From JAPXLN01 sp033809515 (GTDB taxonomy: Bacteria; Bacillota; Sulfobacillia; Fermentithermobacillales; Fermentithermobacillaceae), in NCBI GenBank assembly GCA_033809515.1, contig JAPXLN010000007.1, positions 22,132 to 86,131 of the forward strand: DNA of 64,000 bases. Reading direction: 5' to 3'. Position 1 is the stretch's first letter, and every line of letters starts with the position of its first letter. The notes under the pieces were generated by a model. It was not told where the DNA came from. It saw only the letters and a list, made by a program, of their open reading frames with translations, and did not search any database. The translations under genes and the position numbers were made by a program. Of the stretch, positions 44,828 to 53,813 are shown piece after piece.

Positions 44828-46718
44828 GAAAACAACCGGTAAAGGAACCGGCACAGCAACTGACAGGGTGACTGAAGGCTTAGAGAAGCCAAAGGCAAGA
44901 AGGTCATCAAAGAAACGATCTAGGAGAAGACACGGGAAGCAGACGACCCTTTCCAAACAAGCGAACTCAGGAGATGAAAGACCTCCCATGAACAGGGAGA
45001 TCCTTGTTAATGCCACCAAGGATGAAACGAGAGTAGCTGTTGTGGAAGACGGTTCTGTAGTGGAGTTCTACACCGAGCGTCCCAGCAGCCAGAAGATTGC
45101 CGGCAGCATTTTCCTGGGGAAGGTTGTGAACGTCCTTCCAGGAATGCAGGCGGCTTTCATTGACGTGGGAGAGGAAAAGAACGCCTTTCTTTACGTTGAT
45201 GATGCTCTTGCTCCTCCCAACCTTGAAGAGACAGAAAGCCTTTTGGTACCTAGAAAGAAAAGAAAGAAAGCAATAGCGGAACTGGTCAGGCCAGGGCAGG
45301 AGATCCTCGTTCAGGTCGTCAAAGAAGCGATTGGCACAAAAGGCGCCAGGGTCACAAGGCACGTGACTCTTCCCGGCAGGTACCTTGTATTGATGCCTAC
45401 GGTAGATTATGTGGGCGTTTCAAGGCGTATTATCGCGGGTGAAGAGAGGCTTCGTCTGCGGAAGATAGCTCGATCAATCAAACCGGATAACGTAGGGCTT
45501 ATCATACGGACGGTGGCAGAGCACAAGTCAGAGGACGAGATAAGAAACGACCTGGAGTTCCTGCTAAAGATCTGGAGCAATGTTCAGAAGAAGGCAGCGT
45601 CAGCAAAAGCTCCGGCGGCAGTTCACCGGGATCTGGGCCTGGTGTTCCGGGTGGTAAGGGACGAGCTGAACCAGGACACGTCCCGGATGATTGTTGACGA
45701 TGTCTCCACCTACGGCAAGATCCTGGATCTTCTGGACGCCGTATCGCCGGAGATGAAAGACAGGGTTATATATTACCGTGATAAGGAGACCCCGCTGTTC
45801 GATATGTATGGGGTTGAGGTCGCCATTGACAAAGCTCTGCAGCGACAGGTGTGGCTTCGTTCGGGAGGTTACCTTGTTATTGATAGGACAGAGGCACTCA
45901 CTGCTATCGATATCAACACCGGAAGGTATGTGGGAGGAAAGAACCTCGCTGAGACGGTATTCAAGACAAACATGGAAGCTTGCGAGGAGATTGCCAGGCA
46001 GCTCCGGCTTCGCGACCTGGGTGGCATAATAGTCGTAGATTTCATTGACATGGAAAACCCCGACCATCGCGCAAAGCTTGTACAAGAACTTGAGGATAGG
46101 TTGCGCAATGACCACACGAAAACTGTAGTTATTGGCCTTACGGGGCTGGGATTGATTGAGCTGACGAGGAAGAAAGTCCGTCAGAGTATAGGCGATGTCA
46201 TGACCCGGCCGTGTCCCTATTGTGGTGGAAGGGGAAATGTGCTGTCTGAGGAGAGCATGGCCGGGAAGGTAAGGCGTGAGATTAGGCGCATCCTGAGGAA
46301 CTCCCAAAGCGAAGCTATTCTTGTAGAGGTCCATCCGGGTGTTGCTTCATACCTGATAGGGCCCGGCGGAGTCAACCTGCGAGTATTAGAGAAAGAGACG
46401 GGCAAGAGCGTCTTCGTAAAGGGTTCCGAAGCTTTGCACCATGAAAGCATGAACGTGAAAGCTGTCGGAACCAAAGAGGACATTGCTATGAAGGCCCTTC
46501 CTGTTCAGCCAGGCGACCATATTGAGGTTACCGTCGATGAAGCTCACACACAGTATCCCAAGGACGGAATAGCGCGGATTGAAGGATACGTCATTAACAT
46601 TGAAGACGGGGGCTCATTTGTAGGGCAGCGGGTTCTCGTTCAGATCACATCCTGTTTTCGGACCTACTCCAAAGCTAAGGTGATCCGGAGCGATCCGGAG
46701 AACCTGGGTGTTTCTTGA
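44820..46718 (+). CDS. rng: ribonuclease G/E family endoribonuclease
   Basis: Processes rRNA and decays mRNA. 632 residues: a lysine-arginine-rich N-terminal extension of about 55 residues, then REILVNATKDETRVAVVEDG, an S1 domain (GSIFLGKVVNVLPGMQAAFI), the catalytic metal site (TAIDINTGRYVGG; IIVVDFIDME) and the zinc-link CPYCGGRG. The TTG at 44820 has AAGGAAG 6 nt before it and overlaps the previous stop; ATG 44988 would give a protein starting at the conserved core but lacks a good ribosome site. A C-terminal TRAM-like part ends the protein. Confidence 0.92.
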   Translation: MTEKTTGKGTGTATDRVTEGLEKPKARRSSKKRSRRRHGKQTTLSKQANSGDERPPMNREILVNATKDETRVAVVEDGSVVEFYTERPSSQKIAGSIFLGKVVNVLPGMQAAFIDVGEEKNAFLYVDDALAPPNLEETESLLVPRKKRKKAIAELVRPGQEILVQVVKEAIGTKGARVTRHVTLPGRYLVLMPTVDYVGVSRRIIAGEERLRLRKIARSIKPDNVGLIIRTVAEHKSEDEIRNDLEFLLKIWSNVQKKAASAKAPAAVHRDLGLVFRVVRDELNQDTSRMIVDDVSTYGKILDLLDAVSPEMKDRVIYYRDKETPLFDMYGVEVAIDKALQRQVWLRSGGYLVIDRTEALTAIDINTGRYVGGKNLAETVFKTNMEACEEIARQLRLRDLGGIIVVDFIDMENPDHRAKLVQELEDRLRNDHTKTVVIGLTGLGLIELTRKKVRQSIGDVMTRPCPYCGGRGNVLSEESMAGKVRREIRRILRNSQSEAILVEVHPGVASYLIGPGGVNLRVLEKETGKSVFVKGSEALHHESMNVKAVGTKEDIAMKALPVQPGDHIEVTVDEAHTQYPKDGIARIEGYVINIEDGGSFVGQRVLVQITSCFRTYSKAKVIRSDPENLGVS

Positions 46719-46744
46719 CATGTTTTCGGCAGCCGTGCTAGACT
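46715..46744 (+). promoter_or_regulatory. promoter of the rplU-prp-rpmA unit
   Basis: TTGACA (46715-46720), 18 nt, TAGACT (46739-46744), overlapping the rng stop. About 36 nt of leader before rplU; too short to judge whether an L21-leader structure is present. Confidence 0.6.
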
Positions 46745-46786
46745 GTAGCGGTATGTGCAGCAGCAAAGAAAGTGGGGGTTTCCGAG

Positions 46787-47122
46787 TTGTACGCAATAAT
46801 CGAAACAGGCGGTAAGCAGTACAGGGTAGCCCCTGGACAGACTATCAGGATAGAGAAGATCCATGGAGAGCGTGGGGACAGCTGCGTGTTCTCCAAGGTC
46901 CTGGCGGTCTGTGACGACGATCTCACACAGGTGGGAAACCCTTACGTCGAGGGATTCAAAGTCAAAGGGACTATTGCTCGCCAGGGGAAGGCCCGAAAAA
47001 TCCTGGTGTTTAAGTACAGGTCAAAAACCAATTACAGGCGTCGTTACGGCCACAGGCAGCATTTCACTGAGATTAGCATTGACTCCATAGAGAAAGATGC
47101 TGAAGGCCAGGTTACTGCGTAA
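46787..47122 (+). CDS. rplU: ribosomal protein L21
   Basis: 111 residues; YAIIETGGKQYRVAPGQTI start and YRSKTNYRRRYGHRQHFTEI end are diagnostic. The TTG at 46787 places Met before Tyr-Ala-Ile as in other L21 proteins and has GGGGG 8 nt upstream; the longer opening to 46772 would start inside the ribosome site. Overlaps prp by 26 nt. Confidence 0.95.
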   Translation: MYAIIETGGKQYRVAPGQTIRIEKIHGERGDSCVFSKVLAVCDDDLTQVGNPYVEGFKVKGTIARQGKARKILVFKYRSKTNYRRRYGHRQHFTEISIDSIEKDAEGQVTA

Positions 47123-47459
47123 CTGTATTGCCGCGCCCTCTGATGGGCCGGAGAAGGCTTGCAAGGAGCTTCTGGTTACAGGTTACGAGATCTGGGGGCA
47201 CGCAGGGTTTGATGAATACGGCAGGGATGTGGTGTGTGCGGGCGTTTCTGCCATCGCCCAAGCTGCTCTTTTGGGGCTGCGTGATTCGCTGGGCGAGAGG
47301 GTGACCTTTGAGAAACGAAGCGGGTACTTGAGGGTCTGTGTTTCCCGGGAATACGCCGAAAAGCCTGGCCCCAGGGCAGTTTTCAGAGCCCTTGAGTTGG
47401 GGCTGGAATCTATTGCTCAGTCGTACCCGGGGGCGTTGGTGCTAGAGGAGTCCCGATGA
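47097..47459 (+). CDS. prp: ribosomal-processing cysteine protease Prp
   Basis: 120 residues (YsxB family). Catalytic His (GHAGFDEYG) and Cys (DVVCAGVSAI) are both present. Prp removes the N-terminal extension of L27, the next gene product. Placement between rplU and rpmA is the conserved Firmicutes order. Start in the tail of rplU, other frame. Confidence 0.92.
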   Translation: MLKARLLRNCIAAPSDGPEKACKELLVTGYEIWGHAGFDEYGRDVVCAGVSAIAQAALLGLRDSLGERVTFEKRSGYLRVCVSREYAEKPGPRAVFRALELGLESIAQSYPGALVLEESR

Positions 47460-47520
47460 TTCTATAGGTGCAAGGTGGCTCCAACCGGAGTTCCTGTCAC
47501 CAGGGAAGGAGGGGAGCGGT

Positions 47521-47841
47521 ATGATGCTCATGGATTTGCAGCTTTTCGCACAAAAAAAGGGTATGGGAAGCTCAAGAAACGGTCGTGACTCCCGCTCCAA
47601 GAGACTTGGAGTAAAGAGCCACGACGGGCAGTTTGTGACTGCAGGGAGTATAATTGTTCGCCAGCGCGGCACCAAGGTCCACCCTGGTGAGAACGTTGGA
47701 CTGGGGCGGGACCATACGGTATTCTCTAAAGTCGATGGTTTCGTATCTTTTGAGCGCAGAGGGAAAAGCGGCAAGGTAGTCTCGGTTGTGGCAGATATGC
47801 CCGAGCTCGTTGCCGGTGCAGCTGCCGGCGACGAAGACTGA
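47521..47841 (+). CDS. rpmA: ribosomal protein L27 with cleavable N-terminal extension
   Basis: 106 residues: extension MMLMDLQLFAQ followed by the mature start KKGMGSSRNGRDS. The LQLFAQ stretch corresponds to the Prp cleavage site of Firmicutes L27 (LQxFA before KKG), so maturation by the upstream prp product is expected. Core GSIIVRQRGTKVHPGENVG intact. GGAGGGG ribosome site. Confidence 0.95.
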   Translation: MMLMDLQLFAQKKGMGSSRNGRDSRSKRLGVKSHDGQFVTAGSIIVRQRGTKVHPGENVGLGRDHTVFSKVDGFVSFERRGKSGKVVSVVADMPELVAGAAAGDED

Positions 47842-47940
47842 CCCTGTTAGTTTGGGGATGTTTTCCGGCGAAGCAGCGGTTGGGTTTGTTGAGGAGGTGC
47901 CGGAAAAGGTGCCTCAGCAGATAAGCAGGGAAGGATAATG

Positions 47941-47965
47941 GCGGCGGAGAGATCCGCCGCTTTCT
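47941..47965 (+). terminator. terminator after rpmA
   Basis: GCGGCGGA (47941-47948), GAGA loop, TCCGCCGC (47953-47960), then TTTCT. Strong 8-bp stem with tetraloop; short T run. About 100 nt after rpmA. Confidence 0.7.
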
Positions 47966-48032
47966 GTGCTAGCGGCAGCTCCAAGCGAGTCCTGCAACAT
48001 CATAGGCGATAGATGGGAGGGGCGTGAAGGCT

Positions 48033-49046
48033 ATGAGCGCCCGGTTTATTGACAGGGTCAGAATCAGGGTAAAAGCAGGGGACGGGGGTCGGGGGTGCGT
48101 TGCATTTCGCCGGGAAAAGTTCGTGCCCAAAGGCGGACCAAGCGGTGGAGACGGAGGCCGTGGAGGAAGTGTGATCTTCCGGGTAGACACCGGCACCACC
48201 ACTCTTTACGACTTCAGATACCGGCCTCATCTGAAAGCTCAGAACGGGCGTCCCGGCATGGGGGATAAGAGGGCGGGAAGAGCAGGCCAGGATCTGGTGG
48301 TCAAGGTTCCTCCAGGCACAGTAGTGCGCCATGCCGAAACAGGTGAGATAATGGCTGACCTTACATTTGACATGCCTGAAGCTGTTGTAGCTCAGGGCGG
48401 ACAAGGCGGCCGCGGAAACGCTCGTTTTGCGTCCTCGACCAACAGAGCCCCTAGAAGATATGAAGAAGGCACACCAGGAGAAGAGTTTGTGCTGGAGCTT
48501 GAGCTCAAGTCCATTGCTGACGTAGGGCTGGTGGGATTCCCCAACGCCGGCAAGTCTACTCTCTTGCGGGCGGTTTCAAATGCAGAACCAGAAGTGGCAC
48601 CCTATCCTTTCACAACTCTTACGCCCCACCTTGGGGTGGTTGATATTGGCGAGACCCGGTTTGTGGTAGCAGATATTCCCGGCTTGATTGAAGGGGCCAG
48701 CGAGGGAAAAGGTCTGGGGCATGAATTCTTAAGACACATCGAGCGGACGTCAATTCTATTATATGTAGTAGATGCCCAGGGCTTTGATGGAGATCCCGCG
48801 GAGGACTTCGCGGCGCTCCGAAGGGAAGTGTTTGCTTACAGTCAGGGGATGAAACAGAAGCGAAGCCTTTTGGCGCTGAACAAGATCGATCTTCTTGAGC
48901 AGGAAGACATAGACTGTATAGCCCACGCTCTGGCCGAGGTTGCCGGAATTCCGGTCTATCCCATATCGGCCCGGAAGAGCGCAGGCATCTCTGAACTCCT
49001 GGAAGGAGTTCTGGGCGTTCTGACGGAAGCTCAGCCATCAAGGTGA
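48033..49046 (+). CDS. obgE: GTPase Obg
   Basis: 337 residues: glycine-rich Obg fold (FIDRVRIRVKAGDGGRGCVAF), G domain with P loop GFPNAGKSTLL, G2/G3 FTTLTPHLG and DIPGLIEGA, and NKIDL. Acts in late 50S assembly and, in spore formers, in initiation of sporulation. ATG 48033 is preferred over GTG 48024 by distance from GGGAGGGG. No C-terminal OCT domain. Confidence 0.95.
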   Translation: MSARFIDRVRIRVKAGDGGRGCVAFRREKFVPKGGPSGGDGGRGGSVIFRVDTGTTTLYDFRYRPHLKAQNGRPGMGDKRAGRAGQDLVVKVPPGTVVRHAETGEIMADLTFDMPEAVVAQGGQGGRGNARFASSTNRAPRRYEEGTPGEEFVLELELKSIADVGLVGFPNAGKSTLLRAVSNAEPEVAPYPFTTLTPHLGVVDIGETRFVVADIPGLIEGASEGKGLGHEFLRHIERTSILLYVVDAQGFDGDPAEDFAALRREVFAYSQGMKQKRSLLALNKIDLLEQEDIDCIAHALAEVAGIPVYPISARKSAGISELLEGVLGVLTEAQPSR

Positions 49047-49176
49047 TGAACGGTAAGGTGATGTACTACGGGGAAAAAGAAGGATTTCCGGAATTTGTAG
49101 AGAATGACGAATAGTGTTCAGTTTGGTTTGAGGTTGAAGTGTCGCTTGCGGTTCTCGTATCTTGGAGGCATTTTTG

Positions 49177-49839
49177 GTGACTGCCATTGGAATCATGGGC
49201 GGTACCTTTGATCCTGTTCATTTTGGGCATCTCAGGGCTGCTGAAGAAGTGCGACAGGGATTTGGACTTGAGAGGGTTATCTTCGTCCCCTCGGGTAGAC
49301 CTCCCCATAAGCCCGCCGAAGAATTGACTTCTCCGGATCATCGCTATTTGATGACTCTTCTGGCAACCGCCGACCACCCCTATTTTGAGGTCTCTCGTCT
49401 TGAGATAGACAGGGAGGGACCATCATATACCCGGGATTCCCTCAGGGAATTCAGAAGAACACTGGGAAGCTCCGCATCGCTGTACTTCATAACAGGTCTT
49501 GATGCCATACTTTCAATTCACTCCTGGAATGGCTATGAGGACCTTTTTGAGCTTGCCGACTTCATCGCTGTCAGCCGCCCGGGCTACAATGTGCGGGCTC
49601 TTCAGGCTATGCAAAGGACCCTGGGCGAGAAGTGCTTTTCTAAGATACACCAGTTTCCTGTGACTCTTATGGCCATTTCCTCACGGGATATCAGGCGCAG
49701 GGTACAGGAGGGTCGGTCTATTCGGTATCTAGTACCTGAGACTGTAATGAGATACATCGAAAAAGAGCGGCTTTACCTGCCTCGCTACGGTGAGGTGAAG
49801 AGGGTTCCCGGCAAGGGGCTGGGGGACCGTCTGAAATAG
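49177..49839 (+). CDS. nadD: nicotinate-nucleotide adenylyltransferase
   Basis: 220 residues: IGIMGGTFDPVHFGHLRAAE with the (H/T)xGH nucleotidyl-transfer motif, FVPSGRPPHK, YFITGLDAI and ISSRDIRRRVQEGRSIRYLVP. Final steps of NAD synthesis. GTG at 49177 is 8 nt after GGAGG; a TTG at 49162 would overlap that site. Confidence 0.93.
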   Translation: MTAIGIMGGTFDPVHFGHLRAAEEVRQGFGLERVIFVPSGRPPHKPAEELTSPDHRYLMTLLATADHPYFEVSRLEIDREGPSYTRDSLREFRRTLGSSASLYFITGLDAILSIHSWNGYEDLFELADFIAVSRPGYNVRALQAMQRTLGEKCFSKIHQFPVTLMAISSRDIRRRVQEGRSIRYLVPETVMRYIEKERLYLPRYGEVKRVPGKGLGDRLK

Positions 49840-49945
49840 GGCGGTTACGGATCAGGCCGGCGCACAGGGTTCGCACGGCTTAGGGTAAGCAATTTTGAGC
49901 TACTTGCTAGACCGGGGGATAACGTGGCGAAGGGAGGTGGGCTGA

Positions 49946-50200
49946 GTGAAAACCTTGTATGTGGGAAATCTTCCGTGGAACACTACGGATGAGGAACTGT
50001 CGGAGGCCTTTAGCCAGTTTGTAACAGTCCGTGGTTGCCGGATTATTACTGACCGGGCAACCGGAAGGTCTCGGGGATTTGGATTTGTGGAAGTGGATGA
50101 AGCTGATGTAGAGAAGGCCATTGAGGCAGCTAACGGTCTTATGATTGGCGGCCGCCAGATAATAGTCAACGAAGCTCGTCCAAGGCAGCCGAAGTACTAA
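49946..50200 (+). CDS. RNA-binding protein with single RRM domain
   Basis: 84 residues, one RRM: RNP2 TLYVGNL at the N-terminus and RNP1 SRGFGFVEV. Short glycine/arginine-poor tail (ARPRQPKY). Such small RRM proteins occur in several bacterial groups and bind RNA, often in the cold; target unknown. GTG start after GGGAGGTGG. Confidence 0.9.
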   Translation: MKTLYVGNLPWNTTDEELSEAFSQFVTVRGCRIITDRATGRSRGFGFVEVDEADVEKAIEAANGLMIGGRQIIVNEARPRQPKY

Positions 50201-50335
50201 GAACAGATTGTCATTTCATAATGGAGTTGCCTCCTTATCTCTTGTTTCATAATGATCTACGAGGGATCGGGAGGCACTTTGTTTGTTACGGACATGCCCT
50301 GGAACTCCTAGGAGGAAGAGACCGTCTAACTGACA

Positions 50336-50989
50336 GTGGACGGACATGCTCAGTTCTTAGATGATTTAGGGAGGTATTGCATCCGGGTGGGCGAGAAACT
50401 GCTGAATGTAGCCAGAGACTATGCCGGCAGGAGGTTGTCTCCGGATCGGTTTCAGCACAGTCTCGGAACGGAAAAGTGTGCCGTTGATCTTGCGGCTCGC
50501 TTTGGCGCTGACCCTGAAAAAGCAGCACTTGCAGGTATACTTCATGATATTGCCAGGGAGATTCCGGATGCTGAGCTTGTGCGCTTAGCCGCTAAGCACT
50601 GTATAATACTAAGACAAGAAGACAAAAAGAACCCAATTCTCCTGCATGGTCGGTTGGCCGCTGCTTTGGTCCGGCAGGAGCTCGGGATTACGGATCCGTG
50701 TGTTCTCGATGCCATTGCTTATCACATAAGCGGGCGAAGAGGTTGGACAAAGATTGAGCAGGTACTGTATCTGGCAGACAAGATCGAGCCTACCAGGGAT
50801 TACCCCGGGGTGGAGTCTCTGAGAAAGCTGGTTGCCGCAGGCGATTTTGACCGTGCCCTATATATGAGTCTTAGAAATGGCCTTGAGTATGCTCGTGAGC
50901 AATCGCGGGCACTGGATCCGGATATGGTGGTGGTGTTCAATGAAGTCTCGCAGGTCCTCGAGAAGGCAAAGCGAACACGAAATCGATGA
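50336..50989 (+). CDS. yqeK: HD-domain Ap4A hydrolase YqeK
   Basis: 217 residues; HD-domain metal site seen as FQHSLGTEKCA, AGILHDIAR (His-Asp), LLHGRLAA and IAYHISGR, then LYLADKIEPTRDYPGV, the YqeK signature. Cleaves diadenosine tetraphosphate symmetrically. Standard position between nadD and rsfS. GTG start lacks a close ribosome site (AGGAGG lies about 19 nt upstream), so the start may be off. Confidence 0.88.
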   Translation: MDGHAQFLDDLGRYCIRVGEKLLNVARDYAGRRLSPDRFQHSLGTEKCAVDLAARFGADPEKAALAGILHDIAREIPDAELVRLAAKHCIILRQEDKKNPILLHGRLAAALVRQELGITDPCVLDAIAYHISGRRGWTKIEQVLYLADKIEPTRDYPGVESLRKLVAAGDFDRALYMSLRNGLEYAREQSRALDPDMVVVFNEVSQVLEKAKRTRNR

Positions 50990-52256
50990 TACCAGGGTGT
51001 TCCGGAAGTCGGATGTGAGGAAGCCAAGAGCGCGATGGCAGAGGACTCTTGGAGTCGTCCTGGCAGCGTTACTACTTTTCGGTGCCGGGGCACTGGTGGG
51101 CTTCCTCAGATCCATTTCACAACCGCCTCATGGACTGATTCCGGAGGAAATGCTTGAAACATATCAAGGCCGTATCAACATCCTTGTCCTTGGGATTGAC
51201 GGAGGGGTCAATGGCCGGCTGAACAAGCCAAACGTAAACACAGGAAGATCCGATGTTCTCATGCTTGTCAGCATCGATGAGGTTTCAAAGGAAGCCGGCG
51301 TGTTATGGGTACCAAGGGATACTCGGATTTATATCCCCGGCTCTATCAATGACTATGACAAGGCCGGCCACGCACATGCTTACGGAGGGCCTGAATTGTC
51401 CGTCAAAGCTGTGCAAGAGTTCCTGAAAGTAGATATCCACCATTATGTCAGGGTAGACTTCGAAGCTTTCAAGAAAGCTGTGGATGTTCTAGGCGGCGTT
51501 GACATTGACGTTCCGCCGGGCATGGATTACGAAGATCCAGACCAGGACTTGTTCATACATCTAAAGCCAGGCAAGCAACGGCTTTATGGGGACGAGGCCC
51601 TTCAGTTTGTTCGCTTTAGAGAGCCCACAAACGCAGACATTGGGAGGATCGAAGCTCAGAAGAGGTTTATCAAGGCCCTAATTGACAAAGCGTTTAGCAT
51701 GTCTTCTGTTCTCAAGATTCCTGATTTGGTGAAAGAGATTACGCCTTACTTCAGGACAGACCTGTCAGAAGCGGATGTCTTGTACCTGGCCAATATAGCT
51801 AGAAGCATCAAGCCTGATAGTGTCGGCATGGGGGTGGTTCCTGGCATACCCAAAGACCTTTCCGATGGCGACCGGGTGGTAAGCTACTGGGTGGCAGACG
51901 GTTCTGCAACCACGAAGATGGTAGATGAGTTGATAAAGGGATTAAGCAGGGAAAAGAACGCAACTGTCAAAGTAGCTATACAGAACGGGTGCGGAATTCA
52001 GGGAGCTGCCGACGCTTTGGCAACGATCTTGCAGGATCAGGGGTTTACCGTGGTTTCAGTAGGGAATGCTGATCGTTATGACTATGCGCAGACACAGGTG
52101 TTTGCCGGCGCTGATGCAAAAGAAGGGCAGATTCTGGTGTTTAACAGCCTAAAAAGGTTCTATCCGGGAGCTAAGGCATTCAGGTCTGACAAGATTCCTG
52201 AAGGGGCAGATGTTCTTGTGATTGTGGGGAAGGATTATAGGGTGTCCGGAAGCTAG
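50940..52256 (+). CDS. LytR-CpsA-Psr family protein with LytR_C domain
   Basis: 438 residues: basic cytoplasmic start, membrane helix (LGVVLAALLLFGAGALVGFL), LCP domain (INILVLGIDGG, DVLMLVSIDE, VPRDTRIYIPG, FRDTDLSEAD-like end; catalytic Arg in RFREPTNADIGR) and a C-terminal LytR_C domain (VKVAIQNGCGIQGAADALA). LCP enzymes attach wall polymers to peptidoglycan. Start uncertain: ATG 50940 overlaps yqeK; GTG 51015 has GGAAG before it and still keeps the helix. Confidence 0.88.
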   Translation: MKSRRSSRRQSEHEIDDTRVFRKSDVRKPRARWQRTLGVVLAALLLFGAGALVGFLRSISQPPHGLIPEEMLETYQGRINILVLGIDGGVNGRLNKPNVNTGRSDVLMLVSIDEVSKEAGVLWVPRDTRIYIPGSINDYDKAGHAHAYGGPELSVKAVQEFLKVDIHHYVRVDFEAFKKAVDVLGGVDIDVPPGMDYEDPDQDLFIHLKPGKQRLYGDEALQFVRFREPTNADIGRIEAQKRFIKALIDKAFSMSSVLKIPDLVKEITPYFRTDLSEADVLYLANIARSIKPDSVGMGVVPGIPKDLSDGDRVVSYWVADGSATTKMVDELIKGLSREKNATVKVAIQNGCGIQGAADALATILQDQGFTVVSVGNADRYDYAQTQVFAGADAKEGQILVFNSLKRFYPGAKAFRSDKIPEGADVLVIVGKDYRVSGS

Positions 52257-52271
52257 ATATGAACGCTGAGG

Positions 52272-52685
52272 GTGAGATTGCTCTACGCCGGAGATGATTG
52301 GGGGCCAAAGGACATAACAAGCGAGATTAGCGGTTACGAAGCATCAAAGAAGCTCAGTCTTGCCATAGGGTCACATCTTTACCAGGGAAAAGGCACCGGT
52401 ATCGAGATACTTGATGTGCAGGGGTTGACGCTCCTTGCGGACTATTTTGTGATAGCTACGGGCATGAACCAGAGACATGTCCGGGCTCTGGCCGACATGC
52501 TCGTCAGGGATTTGCAGAAGCCTATCCACGTTGAGGGCTACGAGGCCGCCAAGTGGATACTCCTGGATTACGGTGATGTAATAGTTCACGTTTTCCGTGA
52601 GGCTGAGCGGGCCTTCTATGGGCTTGAGCGTCTATGGGGAGATGCCCCCAGACTTGAACCGGAGCAGCCCGCACATCCAAAGTGA
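52272..52685 (+). CDS. rsfS: ribosomal silencing factor RsfS
   Basis: 137 residues of the Iojap/YbeB family: IEILDVQGLTLLADYFVIATG, KPIHVEGYEAAKWILLDYGDVIVHVF. Binds L14 and blocks subunit joining under starvation. Conserved end of the nadD-yqeK gene run. About 20 extra residues precede the domain. Confidence 0.93.
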   Translation: MRLLYAGDDWGPKDITSEISGYEASKKLSLAIGSHLYQGKGTGIEILDVQGLTLLADYFVIATGMNQRHVRALADMLVRDLQKPIHVEGYEAAKWILLDYGDVIVHVFREAERAFYGLERLWGDAPRLEPEQPAHPK

Positions 52686-52687
52686 AT

Positions 52688-52717
52688 TTGACTTTACCTA
52701 TGTGTTAGTCGTATAAT
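52688..52717 (+). promoter_or_regulatory. promoter of the tRNA-Ala gene
   Basis: TTGACT (52688-52693), 18 nt, perfect TATAAT (52712-52717), 60 nt before the tRNA. Confidence 0.65.
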
Positions 52718-52777
52718 CTCTTCTGGCAGGTCTCCTGTGCGAGCATTCACAGGAAGCTTATAGGATCTGCACACGGT

Positions 52778-52853
52778 GGGGCCGTAGCTCAGTTGGGAGA
52801 GCGCCTGAATGGCATTCAGGAGGTCGTGGGTTCGATTCCCTTCGGCTCCACCA
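52778..52853 (+). tRNA. tRNA-Ala (anticodon GGC)
   Basis: 76 nt including an encoded CCA. Acceptor GGGGCCG pairs with CGGCTCC and has the G3-U70 pair that marks alanine tRNAs. D arm with AGTTGGGA, anticodon stem CCTGA/TCAGG with loop ATGGCAT (anticodon GGC), T arm GTGGGTTCGATTCCC. Its 3' half is the left copy of the repeat bracketing an integrated element. Confidence 0.97.
52805..52842 (+). repeat. left att-like repeat inside tRNA-Ala
   Basis: 38 bp from the anticodon stem to the T arm, identical to 55705-55742. Tyrosine integrases commonly recombine in this part of tRNA genes; the intact tRNA is at the left end. Confidence 0.75.
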
Positions 52854-52873
52854 GCGTAACCCCCCAAAACAAC

Positions 52874-53045
52874 TTAAGGTTCAGAGTTTTGACCGCCTTT
52901 TTTGACCGCCTCTACATTTGCTTTGTTGTCTAGGTGGGCGTTAACCAGAGCGTCTATGGTCTGTGCTGCTTGGTTATCCATGCCGGCTATAACGTGTGAA
53001 TATGTGTCCAGAGTGATAGATACGCGGGAGTGCCCGAGTCTCCCT
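52874..53045 (-). pseudogene. C-terminal fragment of a tyrosine-recombinase integrase
   Basis: On the minus strand LGHSRVSITLDTYSHVI with the last His and the nucleophile Tyr of phage-type integrases, then the end NVEAVKKGGQNSEP. Everything before the final box is missing; the frame continues upstream into unrelated sequence. It points toward the tRNA, 20 nt away, as expected for the integrase of an element sitting in tRNA-Ala. Confidence 0.8.
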
Positions 53046-53091
53046 GCAGAGGCACAGGTTGCCGGGCGGGGAAGGAACATTACCTGCCACA

Positions 53092-53307
53092 ATGAAGCGC
53101 ATGGGTGTCACTCTGACCTTTCGCGGGGAATGTGCTTCAAACCATCGGGCTGGGTCGGGGATTGAGGGGTCTTATATGGGTCTGCTCCAAAGCCCTGAGC
53201 ACTACGAGATCATGATCAACCCGAACGCCAAGTATGTAGGCATCGGCATAGGCGTTGATGATGAGCACGACTCTCTCTATTACTTGTACATCGTCTTCGG
53301 ATCGTAA
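53092..53307 (+). pseudogene. C-terminal fragment of a CAP (SCP/PR1) domain protein
   Basis: The frame ends in SPEHYEIMINPNAKYVGIGI and YLYIVFGS, corresponding to the CAP-domain end (SPGHRANILNPN...VGIG). The N-terminal two thirds and any signal peptide are absent; the left edge abuts the integrase fragment. Fragment calling rests on these short matches. Confidence 0.55.
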
Positions 53308-53813
53308 CACACCCGGCCCGCCGGAAGCCATGATTCCGGCAAAGTGGTGTTTTGCAGGCGTTCTGCCGGGAATTCGACCTCGTAGAATCGCTTCTAAGGC
53401 CCTCCAAATCGCTGATGTGACTCATTGGTCACGCCAATTCTGCACTGGCTCTCAGCGGTGGTGGGTAGTGCTTGAAGGTAATATTAGTGATTACTTATTG
53501 GTAATACAACAGTACGAAGAAGGATGGCCTGCTAGCGTGCGTTTAAGTGATTAGGCACTGCACGGATCGACCAACTCGGGCATACAGTTAAGTCTAAATA
53601 CTGCAGAAATTCATACTTGTGGGCCTAAGCTGGAAGGAATTCCTGGCAATCTCCAGAATTGCATGCTGTGGGGGGGGAGGGAGGTAGCGAATAGGCAGGG
53701 TGAAACTGGAGAGCGAGAGGGGGCATTGGGTTTCGTATGTACATGAAGCGGTGTCTGGTGACAGTTCTGGGGGCTTTCGATTGTCTGAGGATATTCTTTA
53801 GGGAGGACTGGTA
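53308..53813. other. intergenic stretch without recognisable gene
   Basis: About 500 nt. Short openings only, none with a ribosome site and conserved content. A run of eight G at 53670-53677 within a purine-rich stretch is the only visible feature. GGGAGG near 53801 serves the gene at 53814. Confidence 0.5.

Noticed and set aside
53255..53554. 99-codon frame overlapping the CAP fragment
   Set aside because: It is a shadow in another frame of the CAP-domain remnant and has no supporting site.
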